Of a stretch of 64,000 bases of DNA, positions 8,497 through 19,200 are shown one piece after another; the first letter of the stretch is position 1; the number at the start of each line of letters is the position of its first letter. This DNA is from Sphingosinicella humi (GTDB lineage: Bacteria; Pseudomonadota; Alphaproteobacteria; Sphingomonadales; Sphingomonadaceae), in NCBI RefSeq assembly GCF_003129465.1, contig NZ_QFFF01000002.1, positions 186,001 through 250,000 of the forward strand. Reading direction: 5' to 3'. Both the position numbers and the translations under genes were made by a program. The notes under the pieces are model-generated. The model saw only the letters and a list, made by a program, of their open reading frames with translations, searched no databases and had not been told where the DNA came from.

Positions 8497-10524
8497 TCAC
8501 CGACGCCGGCGCGTCACGATATCGGCAAGCTCGTCGAGGGCTACCGGGGGCGAGCAGAGATAGCCCTGGTAGAGGGTGCAGCCCTCCTCGGCGAGCAGGC
8601 CCAGCTGCTCCTCCGTCTCGACGCCTTCGGCGATCACGTCGAGGCCGAGCGATCGGGCCATGTCGATCACCCCGCGCACCACGATCCGGTCGCGGGGCGA
8701 TCCGGCTATGTCCTGCGACAGGCGCTTGTCGATCTTGAGATAATCGAGCGGCAGCGCTTTCAGATAGGCGAGGCTGGAGTAGCCCGTGCCGAAATCGTCA
8801 ATGGCGACGCGAAGGCCGCCTTCGCGAAGGCCGGCGAGCAAGGTGGCGGCGGCGCTGAGATCCTCGATCAGCCCGCTCTCGGTCACCTCGACGGTGAGGC
8901 GGTGGGGATCAAAGCCGCTCTCCCCCACCATGGCGACGAACTGCGCCGCAAAGCCGGGGCGAACGATGTCGGCGGCGGTGATGTTGACGGCGAGGCGAAG
9001 GCCGGAGAGCGTCTCGGGCCAGGCGGCGGCAAGCTCAACGGCCTTCTTCTGCACATGGTCCGACAGCTGCACGAGATAATCGGATCGCTCGGCGACGTTG
9101 AAGAGCGTCGCCGCGCCCAATTGTCCCAAGGTCGGGTGCCGCCACCTCGCCAGCGCTTCGGCACCGACGATTTCGCCGCTGGTGACAGACAGCTGGGGCT
9201 GGAAGACGATATCGATCTCGTCCTGGTCCAGCGCGCGGCGAAGGTCGACCTCAAGCCGCTCGTCGTCGATGGCATCGCCGCTCCCAGCGGATTCGAACAG
9301 GCGGATCGCGCCCGTCTCGGCTCCTTTGGCCTCGGCGAGAGCGGCGCTGGCGCGGCGAAGCAGTGCGGCCGCATCGTCCCCCGAAACCGACGCCGCGACG
9401 CCTACCCGGCTGCCCAGCGTGACGACATGATCGCCCGACAGAAAAGGCCGGGCGAGCGATTCGACCAGCGCGCCCGCGAAAAGCCGCGCCTGGTCGGCCG
9501 ATCCCGCGAGCAGCACGGCGAACTCCGCACCGGCCAGGCGGGCCACGAAGCGCGGCCGGTCATCGCCGCCTGCCAGCCGCTCGATCCTGCGGCCGGCGGC
9601 CTGGAGAACGGCGTCGCCGGTGGCCCGGCCGAAGGCGGCGTTGATCGCATCGAAGCGGCTGACCGCCAGCAGCACCGCAACCAATCCCACGCCGTGCATC
9701 AACCGGTCATCGATCCAGGCCCGGGCAGCGTGCGCGTCGCCCAGGCCGGTGATCGGATCGCGCGACTGAAAGGCGCCGTCGCTCGGCGGATGTAGCGTCT
9801 CGGTGTGGCCGACTATCTCGCCGGCGTCCCGATCCACGCGGAGATGGTGCGCCAGACGGGCTCCGCTTTGCCGATCGAGATGGGCGAACGCGGTGGACCG
9901 CCCGGTCTCCATGGCTCGGCCGACCGCGCCGCGCGCGGCTTTGCGGCCCTCGGGGTCCAGCTTGCGAAACAGCTCCATCAGGCTGATGCGTCGTCCCGGA
10001 TCCTCGCCGAGGCCGGCCTGACGCGCCAGCGCCGGACTGAGCTGGACGGTGGGCGAGCCGGCCTGCCACCGCCAGGATTCCTGCCGCGTCTGCCCGTCGT
10101 CGCCGGCGCGGCGCCGGTAACCGCCGCCGACCCGCTCGGCATGGCGGGCGGCGAACTGCACCGCCTTGACGAACTGCTGCTCACTGAAAGGACTGATCAG
10201 GAAATGGGTGGCGCCATCGGCATGAAATTGGTCGAGCGCCGCACCATCGTTGCGCGACAGCAGCACCAGCAGCGCGCCGGCATTCGCCTCGACGGTATCG
10301 CCGAGCCTGCGCGCCGCCTCCTGCCCGTCGCTCAAGGCGCCGCGGGCGTCGACAACCGCGACCGCCGCACTGGAGCCGATGAAGCGCTGCTCGACATTGG
10401 CGAGGCGACGGGCGGCGATCGGATGCCAGCCTGCGCCCTCCGCCAATTTCGTCAGCTCATCTCGGTGACGAAACGAAAGGATGAACAGGGCTGCCGGTCC
10501 GCCAGCGGTCATGGTGTTTCGCAT
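8497..10524 (-). CDS. EAL-domain c-di-GMP phosphodiesterase with degenerate GGDEF and receiver-like N-terminus
   Basis: A 675-residue signalling protein. Residues 1-130 resemble a response-regulator fold (LFILSFRHRDE at the start, HFLISPF near its end) without a clear phospho-acceptor Asp. A linker follows, then a GGDEF-type domain whose signature is degraded to AGAEF, then an EAL domain with intact GAEALARWRHP, NITAADI, DDFGTGYSSL and IAEGVETEEQ. It likely hydrolyses c-di-GMP; the GGDEF part probably cannot synthesise it. The start is uncertain: ATG 10524 with AGGAAGG almost touching it, or ATG 10512. Confidence 0.85.
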   Translation of the reverse strand: MRNTMTAGGPAALFILSFRHRDELTKLAEGAGWHPIAARRLANVEQRFIGSSAAVAVVDARGALSDGQEAARRLGDTVEANAGALLVLLSRNDGAALDQFHADGATHFLISPFSEQQFVKAVQFAARHAERVGGGYRRRAGDDGQTRQESWRWQAGSPTVQLSPALARQAGLGEDPGRRISLMELFRKLDPEGRKAARGAVGRAMETGRSTAFAHLDRQSGARLAHHLRVDRDAGEIVGHTETLHPPSDGAFQSRDPITGLGDAHAARAWIDDRLMHGVGLVAVLLAVSRFDAINAAFGRATGDAVLQAAGRRIERLAGGDDRPRFVARLAGAEFAVLLAGSADQARLFAGALVESLARPFLSGDHVVTLGSRVGVAASVSGDDAAALLRRASAALAEAKGAETGAIRLFESAGSGDAIDDERLEVDLRRALDQDEIDIVFQPQLSVTSGEIVGAEALARWRHPTLGQLGAATLFNVAERSDYLVQLSDHVQKKAVELAAAWPETLSGLRLAVNITAADIVRPGFAAQFVAMVGESGFDPHRLTVEVTESGLIEDLSAAATLLAGLREGGLRVAIDDFGTGYSSLAYLKALPLDYLKIDKRLSQDIAGSPRDRIVVRGVIDMARSLGLDVIAEGVETEEQLGLLAEEGCTLYQGYLCSPPVALDELADIVTRRRR

Positions 10525-10659
10525 CCTTCCTGGCGATGGCGCCCACCTCCATTGTCTACCGTCACGCCGGCGTTCCGCCAATCGCGTTTCCCCGAGCGAC
10601 TCGTTCTGGGACACCGATCGCCTTGCCCGGCGCCGGCAAGGTCCGTAGCAAGGACGGCG

Positions 10660-11442
10660 ATGCAGGATCTTGCCGACCAGCCCATGGCGCTTGTCGCCTC
10701 GCCGACCCCGGTAGCGCAGGCGGCGGAGCGCATGCTGCGCAAGCGCTACGAGTTCGTGCCGCTGGCCGAGGCGGATTTGGTCGTCGCGCTCGGCGGCGAC
10801 GGCTTCCTGCTCCAGACACTGCACGAGATGCTCCACCGCGAGAAGCTCTGCCCGGTCTTCGGGATGAATCGCGGCACCGTCGGCTTCCTGATGAACGAGT
10901 GGCGCCTCGACCGGCTGCGCGAGCGTGTCGGCAACGCCAAGCTCTTCTCGGTCGCGCCGCTGAGAATGGTGGCGACGACCGTCAAGGGCGAGACGCTCAC
11001 CAACCCCGCCATCAACGAGGTCTCGCTGCTGCGCGAAACGCGGCAGACGGCCTGGATCGAAGTGTCGGTGAACGGGCGCGTGGTCCTGCCGGAGCTGGTC
11101 TGCGACGGCGTGCTGGTGGCGACGCCGGCCGGTTCCACCGCCTATAATCTCTCCGCCTACGGCCCGATCCTGCCGCTGGCCTCGAAATTGATGGCGCTGA
11201 CGCCGATCAGCCCGTTCCGCCCCCGGCGCTGGCGCGGAGCGATCCTGCCCGACGACCTCAAGGTTTCCTTCCGAATCCTCGATCCGGAAAAGCGCCCCGT
11301 ATCGGCGGTCGCGGACCAGATGGAGGTGCGCGAAGTCGCCACCGTCGAGGTCACCGTCGACCGCAGCCGTGCCCTCAGTTTGCTGTTCGATCCCGAGCAT
11401 GCGCTCGACGAACGTATCTCGATGGAGCAGTTCGCCGTCTGA
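10660..11442 (+). CDS. nadK: NAD kinase
   Basis: ATP-dependent NAD kinase producing NADP in the cytoplasm. The 260-residue product carries GGDGFLLQTLHEM (phosphate-binding GGDG), NRGTVGFLMN, the NPAINEVS block and the DGVLVATPAGSTAYNLS block, all in normal order. ATG at 10660 has AAGGA five bases upstream; ATG 10684 is an alternative. It is divergent from the EAL gene and precedes tRNA-Asn. Confidence 0.95.
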   Translation: MQDLADQPMALVASPTPVAQAAERMLRKRYEFVPLAEADLVVALGGDGFLLQTLHEMLHREKLCPVFGMNRGTVGFLMNEWRLDRLRERVGNAKLFSVAPLRMVATTVKGETLTNPAINEVSLLRETRQTAWIEVSVNGRVVLPELVCDGVLVATPAGSTAYNLSAYGPILPLASKLMALTPISPFRPRRWRGAILPDDLKVSFRILDPEKRPVSAVADQMEVREVATVEVTVDRSRALSLLFDPEHALDERISMEQFAV

Positions 11443-11458
11443 AAGTGATTTGAGGTGC

Positions 11459-11487
11459 TTGCCAGCCGCGAAAAGGGGCTGCTATAG
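11459..11487 (+). promoter_or_regulatory. Candidate promoter for tRNA-Asn
   Basis: TTGCCA (11459-11464), a 17-bp spacer and CTATAG (11482-11487), ending 23 bases before the first tRNA base. This is a good housekeeping-sigma match by eye only. Confidence 0.55.
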
Positions 11488-11510
11488 GCCCGCCTGCCCG
11501 AAGGGGCTGC

Positions 11511-11585
11511 TCCCCGGTAGCTCAGCGGTAGAGCAACCGGCTGTTAACCGGTTGGTCGATGGTTCGAATCCGTCCCGGGGAGCCA
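11511..11585 (+). tRNA. tRNA-Asn (anticodon GTT)
   Basis: Full cloverleaf: acceptor TCCCCGG (11511-11517) pairs with CCGGGGA (11575-11581). The D-loop is GCTCAGCGGTAGAGC, the anticodon stem-loop is ACCGGCTGTTAACCGGT with GTT, and the T-arm contains GGTTCGAATCC. Discriminator G and an encoded CCA follow. It is the substrate class served by the GatCAB genes in this window if Asn-tRNA is made indirectly. Confidence 0.97.
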
Positions 11586-11697
11586 CTTCTCTTTTCGCCG
11601 CACCAATTTCGCCGAGTGGATCGCCCTTCGGGGCGAACGCCGGAACCGGTCCGCCTCGCCAGCCATTCCATCTTCCTGGATCAGGAGGAGAAGGCCA

Positions 11698-12309
11698 ATG
11701 GCGACCAAGACGCGAGCAAGACCGACCGGCGAAAGCAAGCCGCACAAAAGCGCATTCAACTGGGGCAACGGCAATACCGGCGTGCTGGTCGGCGCGGCGG
11801 TGGCGGGTGCCGCCGTGGGGCTGGCGGCGAATGCCGGACGCAAGCTGTTCATGCAGTTCGGCAACGTCACTGCGGGCGACTGGTTCGAGGCGCTGAAGAT
11901 GGAGCACGAAATGGCGCTCGCCATCTTCGACAAGATAGAAGGCACGGACGACAGCCAGACGACGATGCGCTCCCATCTCCTCAGCAAGCTCAAATACGCG
12001 CTCAGCAAGCACGCCATTCAGGAGGAGATGGTGATCTACCCGGCGCTGCGGCAAGCGGGCCATGGCGGCCAGGCCGACCATCTCAACTCCGACCACGGCA
12101 TGGTGAAGGCCTATCTCTACGAGCTGGAGACGATGCCGAACGACAGCTCCGCCTGGATGGCGAAGGTCCGGGAATTCCGCACCGAGATCGAAGAGCATAT
12201 GCGCGAGGAAGAACAGACGATCTTCCCGCCCTTCCGCTCACAGCTCTCCGACGAGGAGAACAGCAAGCTCACCGCGATGATGAACAAGGAAGGGTTCAAG
12301 CACGCCTGA
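11698..12309 (+). CDS. Hemerythrin-domain protein with N-terminal hydrophobic segment
   Basis: A 203-residue protein. A basic N-terminus is followed by a glycine/alanine-rich hydrophobic stretch (about residues 29-46) and a four-helix HHE (hemerythrin-like) domain. Candidate diiron ligands are H and E in KMEHEMA, HAIQEEMVIYP, DHLNSDHGMV and EEHMREEEQTIFP. The likely role is oxygen, NO or iron sensing or storage near the membrane; the exact function is not recognisable. ATG at 11698 follows AGGAGGAGAAGG. Confidence 0.85.
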   Translation: MATKTRARPTGESKPHKSAFNWGNGNTGVLVGAAVAGAAVGLAANAGRKLFMQFGNVTAGDWFEALKMEHEMALAIFDKIEGTDDSQTTMRSHLLSKLKYALSKHAIQEEMVIYPALRQAGHGGQADHLNSDHGMVKAYLYELETMPNDSSAWMAKVREFRTEIEEHMREEEQTIFPPFRSQLSDEENSKLTAMMNKEGFKHA

Positions 12310-12324
12310 ACTGGCGCGCGAACT

Positions 12325-12401
12325 CGTCGTTGCGAAGCGCGAAGCGACGAAGCAATCCAGTCCGGCGTGGACTGGATTGCTTCGCTCCGCTCGCAATGAC
12401 G
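12325..12401. repeat. Palindromic repeat, family B copy 1
   Basis: Inverted arms containing GCGAAGCAATCCAG (left) and CTGGATTGCTTCGC (right) around a short loop, between the convergent hemerythrin and secA genes. It could fold into a long hairpin and end transcription from both sides. Further copies are at 15756-15832, 42211-42240 and 45998-46086. Confidence 0.75.
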
Positions 12402-12417
12402 GTTAGGTGGACGCCGG

Positions 12418-15153
12418 TTACAGCGCGCCGTGGCAGTGCTTGTATTTGCGGCCCGATCCGCACGGGCAGGGAGCGTTGCGGCTGGCGGGCGGGACGATTT
12501 CGGCCACGGCCGTATCGCCGCCGCCGTCGGGCATCTCCGGCCGCGGCACCTGGAGCGGCGGCAGGCGGGAGAGGACATTGCCCGTGGCCGCGTCGAGATC
12601 GGCGCTGTCGTCCTCGCCGGTAAACGGATCGATATGCTGGGTCACGAAGTCCGGCATTTCCGGCAGGTCCGGCTGCTGGAAGGTGAACTGCGCGAAAGCG
12701 AGCGTCCGCGTCACGTCCTCGCGGATCGCGCCCAGCATCCGCTCGAACTGCTGGAACGCCTCATGCTTATATTCGTCGATCGGCTTCTTCTGGGCATAGG
12801 CGCGCAGGTGAATCACCTGCCGCAGCGCATCCAGCATCGCCAGATGCTCCTTCCAGTGATGGTCGAGCGACTGGAGGAGGATGCTCTTTTCGATCTGGAT
12901 GTAGGTTTCCGGCGCCAGTGACGCGGTCTTGTCGGCAATCTGCGCGTCGGTGGCGGCGCGGATGCGGTCGACCAGCATTTCCGGATCGACCGACTCTTCC
13001 TTCAGCCAATCGTCGATCGGCAGGGTCAGGCCGAAAATCTCGCCCACGCGGGATTTGAGATGCTCGATATCCCACTGCTCCGGATAGGAGTTGGGCGGGC
13101 AGGCTTCGCCGACGATGGCGTTGACCGTCTCGACGCGCATATCCTCCACGACGTCGCCCACGGTGTCGGCGTCCATGATGTCGGCGCGCTGCTCGTAGAT
13201 GACCTTGCGCTGGTCGTTCATGACGTCGTCATATTCGACGACCTGCTTGCGGATGTCGTAGTTGCGTGCCTCGACCTTCTTCTGGGCGGTCTCAATCGCC
13301 TTGGAGATCCAGGGACTGACGATCGCCTCGCCGTCCTCCAGATTCTTGTTCATCAGCCGCGCGAACATGGTCTGCGGCCCGAAGATGCGCAGCAGGTCGT
13401 CGTCGAGGCTGAGGTAGAAACGGCTGAGGCCCGGATCGCCCTGGCGGCCCGAGCGGCCGCGCAGCTGGTTGTCGATGCGGCGGCTTTCGTGCCGCTCGGT
13501 GCCGAGGACGAACAGGCCGCCCGCCTCCAGCACGCGCTGCTTCTGGACGGCGACCTCTTCCTTGATCTTGGCGATCGCCGCGTCGCGCTCCGGTCCCTCG
13601 GGAACGTCTGCAAGCTCGTCCTCGATACGGAAGTCGACATTGCCGCCGAGCTGGATGTCCGTCCCGCGGCCCGCCATGTTGGTGGCGATCGTGACCGCTC
13701 CCATCGCGCCGGCCTGGGCGACGATATGCGCTTCCTGCTCGTGATAGCGGGCGTTCAGCACCTCGTGGCGAACGCCTTCGCGTTTGAGAAACTCCGACAG
13801 AAGCTCCGATTTCTCGATGGAGACCGTGCCGACCAGCACGGGCTGGCCGCTCTCCTGCTTCTCCTTGATCGCCTTGGCGATGGCGGCGAACTTGTCGTTC
13901 TGGTTCTTGTAGAATTCGTCGTCCTCGTCGATCCGCTGCACCGGCAGGTTGGTCGGAATGGTGACGACGTTCATCTTGTAGATGTCGTAGAATTCCGGCG
14001 CCTCGGTGAGCGCCGTGCCGGTCATGCCCGAGAGTTTCGGATACATGCGGAAATAGTTCTGGAAGGTGATCGAGGCGAGCGTCTGGTTCTCCGGCTCGAT
14101 CTTCACGCCTTCCTTGGCCTCGACCGCCTGGTGAAGGCCGTCCGACCAGCGCCGACCGTCCATCATACGACCGGTGAACTCGTCGATGATGACGACCTTG
14201 TCGTTCTTGACGATATAGTCGATGTCGCGCTTGAAGATGACGTTGGCTTTCAGCGCCTGGTTCAGGTGCTGGACGACCTGGGTGTTCTCATAGTCGTAGA
14301 GGTTGCTGCCGACGAGAACGCCCGCATTCTCGAACAGACGCTCGATCTTCTCGGTCCCGTCCTCGGTCAGGACGACCGACTTCTGCTTTTCATCCACCTC
14401 GTAATCTTCGGGGACGAGCTGCTTCACGATCGCGTCGACCGACATGTAGAGCTCAGACTTGTCGTCGGTCGGGCCCGAAATGATAAGCGGCGTGCGCGCT
14501 TCGTCGATCAGGATCGAGTCCACCTCGTCGACGATGGCGAAGTTGAACGGCCGCTGCACCATCTGCGCGCGGTCGTATTTCATATTGTCTCGGAGGTAAT
14601 CGAAGCCGAATTCGTTGTTGGTGCCGTAGGTGATGTCGGCCGCGTAAGCCGCCCGGCGCTGCTGATCGGTGAGGTTGGGGACGATGACGCCGACGGTGAG
14701 CCCCAGGAAGCGGTAGACCTGTCCCATCCAGTCGGCGTCGCGACGGGCCAGATAGTCGTTGACCGTGACGACGTGGACGCCCTTGCCTTCGAGCGCGTTC
14801 AGATAGGTGGCGAGCGTCGCGACGAGCGTCTTGCCTTCACCCGTCCGCATCTCGGCGATCGAGCCGCGATGGAGGACGATGCCGCCGATCATCTGAACGT
14901 CATAATGGCGCTGCCCGAGCGTCCGCTTGGCCGCCTCGCGCACCGTGGCGAACGCCTCCGGAAGGATATCGTCGAGCGGCTGCCCGTCGGCGAGGCGCTG
15001 GCGAAAGAGTGCGGTCTGCCCCCGCAATTCCTCGTCGGTCATGGCCGAGATGGCAGGCTCGAACCCGTTGATGCGGTCGACGATCTTCTGGAGGGAGCGG
15101 ACGTATCGGTCGTTCGACGATCCGAAAATGGCTTTGGCAAATCCGCCAAACAT
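12418..15153 (-). CDS. secA: Preprotein translocase ATPase SecA
   Basis: SecA, the ATPase that drives proteins through SecYEG. The 911 residues are full length. Features are Walker A in [14 protein letters not shown], the DEAD-type box [15 protein letters not shown], motif [39 protein letters not shown], and a C-terminal zinc-binding SecB/lipid site [13 protein letters not shown] candidate promoter lies at 15231-15259. A family B repeat separates its end from the hemerythrin gene. Confidence 0.98.
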   Translation of the reverse strand: MFGGFAKAIFGSSNDRYVRSLQKIVDRINGFEPAISAMTDEELRGQTALFRQRLADGQPLDDILPEAFATVREAAKRTLGQRHYDVQMIGGIVLHRGSIAEMRTGEGKTLVATLATYLNALEGKGVHVVTVNDYLARRDADWMGQVYRFLGLTVGVIVPNLTDQQRRAAYAADITYGTNNEFGFDYLRDNMKYDRAQMVQRPFNFAIVDEVDSILIDEARTPLIISGPTDDKSELYMSVDAIVKQLVPEDYEVDEKQKSVVLTEDGTEKIERLFENAGVLVGSNLYDYENTQVVQHLNQALKANVIFKRDIDYIVKNDKVVIIDEFTGRMMDGRRWSDGLHQAVEAKEGVKIEPENQTLASITFQNYFRMYPKLSGMTGTALTEAPEFYDIYKMNVVTIPTNLPVQRIDEDDEFYKNQNDKFAAIAKAIKEKQESGQPVLVGTVSIEKSELLSEFLKREGVRHEVLNARYHEQEAHIVAQAGAMGAVTIATNMAGRGTDIQLGGNVDFRIEDELADVPEGPERDAAIAKIKEEVAVQKQRVLEAGGLFVLGTERHESRRIDNQLRGRSGRQGDPGLSRFYLSLDDDLLRIFGPQTMFARLMNKNLEDGEAIVSPWISKAIETAQKKVEARNYDIRKQVVEYDDVMNDQRKVIYEQRADIMDADTVGDVVEDMRVETVNAIVGEACPPNSYPEQWDIEHLKSRVGEIFGLTLPIDDWLKEESVDPEMLVDRIRAATDAQIADKTASLAPETYIQIEKSILLQSLDHHWKEHLAMLDALRQVIHLRAYAQKKPIDEYKHEAFQQFERMLGAIREDVTRTLAFAQFTFQQPDLPEMPDFVTQHIDPFTGEDDSADLDAATGNVLSRLPPLQVPRPEMPDGGGDTAVAEIVPPASRNAPCPCGSGRKYKHCHGAL

Positions 15154-15230
15154 GGGCGTTCCTGTCGTTAGAATGCGTGGGCGCGCGAGGCGACAAAAGG
15201 CCGCCGACCCCCGCTAAAAATATCGTCGGC

Positions 15231-15259
15231 GATGTAGGGTCCGCCTCCCTCCAAGTCAA
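15231..15259 (-). promoter_or_regulatory. Candidate secA promoter
   Basis: Read on the minus strand: TTGACT (15259-15254), 17-bp spacer, TACATC (15236-15231). It lies about 80 bases upstream of the secA start codon and is consistent with a housekeeping promoter. Assigned by eye. Confidence 0.5.
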
Positions 15260-15294
15260 TTGACGGGCCCGCGCGCGAGGCATAGCGATGGGCC

Positions 15295-15738
15295 ATGAAC
15301 GCGGCTCGACAGGGCGGATGCGCGTGCGGCGCGGTGCGCTACGAACTGAAGAGCGCGCCCTTCGACGCCGGATGGTGCCATTGCCGCATCTGCCGCCTGA
15401 CGTCAGGCGCGCCGGCCATGGTCTTCGCCAGCGTGCCGGCCGGCGACCTCGTCTTCACCGCGGGCGCCGACAAGGTGAGACGGTTCAAGTCGAGCGATTT
15501 CGGCCACCGCCTCTTCTGCGGCGAATGCGGCACGCCCTTCGCCATGCAGGTGGACCATCAGCCCGAGACGATCGACTTCAGCGTCGCCACCTTGGACGAG
15601 CCGGACACGGTGGAGCCCGGCTTTCACATATTCTACGCGAGCAAGGTCGCCTGGTTCGAGACCGCCGACGAACTGCCGCGCCATGCAGAGTTCAGGCGGG
15701 ATACGAGAGGGCTCGGAGGGACCAAGCCGACGCACTAG
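15295..15738 (+). CDS. GFA/CENP-V domain zinc-binding protein
   Basis: A 147-residue protein of the glutathione-dependent formaldehyde-activating enzyme (GFA) fold. Zinc-ligand cysteines are visible as GCACGAVRYEL, CHCRICRLTSG and FCGECGTPF. Most members have no proven formaldehyde activity, so only the fold is assigned. It is divergent from secA; a family B repeat and the convergent trxA follow. Confidence 0.85.
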   Translation: MNAARQGGCACGAVRYELKSAPFDAGWCHCRICRLTSGAPAMVFASVPAGDLVFTAGADKVRRFKSSDFGHRLFCGECGTPFAMQVDHQPETIDFSVATLDEPDTVEPGFHIFYASKVAWFETADELPRHAEFRRDTRGLGGTKPTH

Positions 15739-15755
15739 CGGACGAGACCGATCTC

Positions 15756-15832
15756 GTCATTGCGAGCGCAGCGAAGCAATCCAGCTCTTGCGCCCGCTGG
15801 ATTGCCCCGTCGCTACGCTCCTCGCAATGACG
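15756..15832. repeat. Palindromic repeat, family B copy 2
   Basis: Arms GTCATTGCGAGCGCAGCGAA... (15756-15784) and its imperfect complement (15796-15832) sit between the convergent GFA and trxA genes, the same context as copy 1. Confidence 0.8.
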
Positions 15833-15839
15833 ACGGTGC

Positions 15840-16160
15840 CTAAAGCTGCCCTTCGAGCCAGCTCTGCAGCGCGCCCTTCGGGGCGGCGCCGACCTTGGTG
15901 GCGGCGGGCTGGCCGTTCTTGAACAGGATCATCGTCGGGATGCCGCGCACGCCATATTTGGCGGGAGCGTCGGGATTCTCGTCGATGTTCAATTTGGCGA
16001 CGGTGACCTTGCCGTCCATCTCGTTGCTGATCTCTTCCAGCGCCGGCGCGATCATCCGGCACGGGCCGCACCATTCCGCCCAGAAATCGACGAGCACGGG
16101 CTCGGACGCGCCCAGCACATCGGACTGGAAGGAAGCGTCGGTGACGGTCTTGGTGGCCAT
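15840..16160 (-). CDS. trxA: Thioredoxin
   Basis: Classical 106-residue cytoplasmic thioredoxin, a dithiol reductant for ribonucleotide reductase and protein disulfides. Active site W30-C31-G-P-C34 within [14 protein letters not shown], and the cis-Pro loop [17 protein letters not shown] precedes ATG 16160. It lies just downstream of addA on the same strand, the usual addA-trxA order in this group. Confidence 0.97.
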   Translation of the reverse strand: MATKTVTDASFQSDVLGASEPVLVDFWAEWCGPCRMIAPALEEISNEMDGKVTVAKLNIDENPDAPAKYGVRGIPTMILFKNGQPAATKVGAAPKGALQSWLEGQL

Positions 16161-16211
16161 GATAATCTCCTGAAAGCTTTGAGAAGGATGTAGGATACCG
16201 ATGGCGCCGGC

Positions 16212-19200
16212 TCAACCGGGGGTAAGCACGGGGTCGGGCCTGAAGGCGTCGAGCAAGGCGGCGGGCAGCGGATGAAGCTTCGGCCCCGCGGTATAGAGCA
16301 GGGCCGCCTCGACCTCGTGGCCGGGGAAGATGATCTCCAGCGCGGCGACATAGGCAGCCATCTGGCGCAGATGCGGCTTGGGGATGTCGGCGGACGACGC
16401 TGGCACCATCCTCCCCGTCTTGAAATCGATCACGCGGACGCGCCCGTCGCTGACGAGCAATCGGTCGACGGTGCCGGTGACGACCGAGCCATCGGGAGTG
16501 ACAGCCGCGATCGGGGCCTCGGCCAGCGCTTCTTGGCCGAAAATGTCCGCGAAGCGCGGATCGGAAATGATGGCGCAGGCGTCCTCGACCAGAGCCTTCC
16601 TCAGCGCCGAATCGGCGATGCCGGCGGACCGGGTCAGCCAGCTGTCCGCCACAGGCTCGCGCTCGCCCGGGTCGACCGCCGGCAGGCGCTCGAAAAGCTG
16701 GTGAAGCAGCCTGCCCCGGTCCGCGGCGGCCCGCATCTCCGGCGTCGGAGGCGGATTGGGAACATCGTCCTCCCCCAGTGATGACGGCGCCAGCGGTCGC
16801 GGCGGGCGGGCTTCGACGGGTGCCGGGCGATGAAGCCACTCGGGCCCGTCCGCGCCACGCTCGGGAGGACGACGGGTGGGAGCCGCCCGGGCCGGTGTCT
16901 CCGGGTCCCCAAAGCGGCGGGCGCGGCCCCAGTGGGGCTCGTCTTCCCATAAGCAGCCAAGGCCATCGAAGGAGGTCTGGAGCGCGGCGTACCAGCTCGC
17001 CTGGGGCGGTCCGTTGCGGTCGGCCGGGCCCAAGGCTCCTCCCACATAGAGCCGCTCCTCCGCGCGCGTCAGGGCGACATAGAGGAGGCGCCAATGCTCC
17101 TGTCGATCCAGCGCATCCTGAGCCTCGATCTGGCTCTTCAGCGGCTCCGTCAGCTCGTCCTTGCGCGGCCGGAAGACGGGCAGTGGCGGCAGCCCCTCCT
17201 CCAACGTCAGCTCGGCCGTCTTGCCCGGCGACCGGTTCGGATCGACACATGAGTCCGCCAGGATGACGACCGGCGCCTGCAGCCCCTTCGAGCCATGGAC
17301 GGTCATCACCCGCACCGCGTCCAAAGGTGCGGAGGGATCGCGGACGATCTCGACGTCTCCCCTCGCGAACCAATCGAGGAAGCGCTGGAGCGAGGGGATG
17401 TTGGTCGTCTCGAATTCGAGGGTGAGCGAAAGCAGCTCCTCGATCGGATCGCGAGCTTCCGGACCGAGCCGCTCCAGCAGGCGGCGGCGGCCCTGCATTG
17501 CCCCGGAGAGAATCGTCTCCAGGAACTGATGCGGCGTCGCATAGTCCGCCATGGCGAGGAGTTCGCCGAGCTGCTTACGCGCTTCGCAGCCCTGGGGAAG
17601 CGCGGACCAGAGCGATCCTTCGCGCTTGTGCGCAACCTCGAACAACTGCTCCTGACTCCAGCCAAGCAGCGGCGATACCAACAGCGAGGCGAGATTGAGG
17701 TCGTCCAAGGGCTGGGCGGCGAAGCGGGCGGCGGCCAGCAGGTCCTGAACGGCGAGCGGGGCCGACAGGAGCAGCCGGTCGACGCCGGCGACCGGCACGC
17801 CCTCCGCATGAAGGCGGGCGACGATGAGCGAGACCAGGGTCGAGCGCCGTCGGACGAGGATGAGGATATCCTCCGGACGAACCGGGCGCTTGTTGCCGGC
17901 CTCGCCGAGCTCGAAGGGGTGATCGAGCCAGTGGCGGATCTGCCTCGCGAGCTTCCCGGCGTAGCGGCGGACGGTGTCGCTGACCCATCCCTCCTCCCCG
18001 GCTTCGTCCGAAGCTTCGGCGATCTCGTCGGAATAAGGCTGCCACAGGATGACCGAGCCGGGGCGGGTCGCGTGGTGGCTTTCATGGGGGTTGGGCCGGC
18101 GGGGCAGCCCCAGCGCCCCGTGGCCCTGATCGGCGATGAAACGGTCGACGACCGTCAGGACAGGCGGCGAGGAGCGGAAGCTGCGATCCATCGACAGGTC
18201 GAGGAAGTCGCGGTCGATGGCAGAGGCCTGGCGGACGAACCATTCGCGGGCGATCTCGAACGAACCGGGGTCGGTGCCCTGGAAGCCGAAGATCGCCTGC
18301 TTATAGTCGCCGACGGTGAAGATGGTGCGGTGGCCGGAGGGCTCGTCCGCGCCGCCACCCCGCGCCCCCTCGCCGGCGAAATATTCGAGCGCCAGCGCAC
18401 GAACGATGTTCCACTGGCTGTGATTTGTATCCTGCGCTTCGTCGACGAGGATATGGTCGGTGGCCTGATCGAGCTTGTAGCGCACCCAGTCGCCCATTCC
18501 GGGCTCGAGCAGCAGGCGCTCGGCCGTCCGGATGAGATCGTCGAAATCGACCACGCCCTGGGCGCGCTTCGCTTCTCCATAAGCGCGGGCGAAGGTCTGG
18601 CCCGCCCGAAGGCCCGCGGCGAACAGGGCGACGAGCCCGGCCGCCGCGCGCATGGCGAGCAGCGCGCGGCAGCATTCGACGAGCCGCGCGGCATGGTCCG
18701 CATAATCGGGATCGGCCTTGAGGAGACCCGCCGAGATCGATCGCGGCTCGCCGTCCTTCTTGATTACGATGGCGGCGAGATCGGCGAGACCGGCGGCCCG
18801 CCCCGCCCCGTCTCCGGACAGCCAGCCGGAGATGACGTCGCAGCAGTTGAGCCCGGTCGACGTGCCCCAGGCACGATTGGCGGCGGCAATCGCGTCGACC
18901 GTTTTTCGGTCAAAGACGTCGTCGCCGCAGGCCGTGGCGATGGCCTCGTCTATGTCGCCGAGGGGCAGAGCGAAGACGTGGCGAAGGCGTGCCTCGACTC
19001 CCTCGCGCGGGCCCAGCGTCTCCATCGCGGCCGGCGCGCGCGCGCATTCCATCAGGAAGGCCTCGGCGCCGCCCTCGCCAAGGCGATGGCTGAGCGCCTG
19101 CAGGTCGCGCACCAGCGGCTGGTCCCCTTCCCGCTCGGCGCGGACGAGCAGGTCGGCCAAGGTCTGGCGGGCCAGCAACTGCTCTTCCCGGCCTTCGAGC

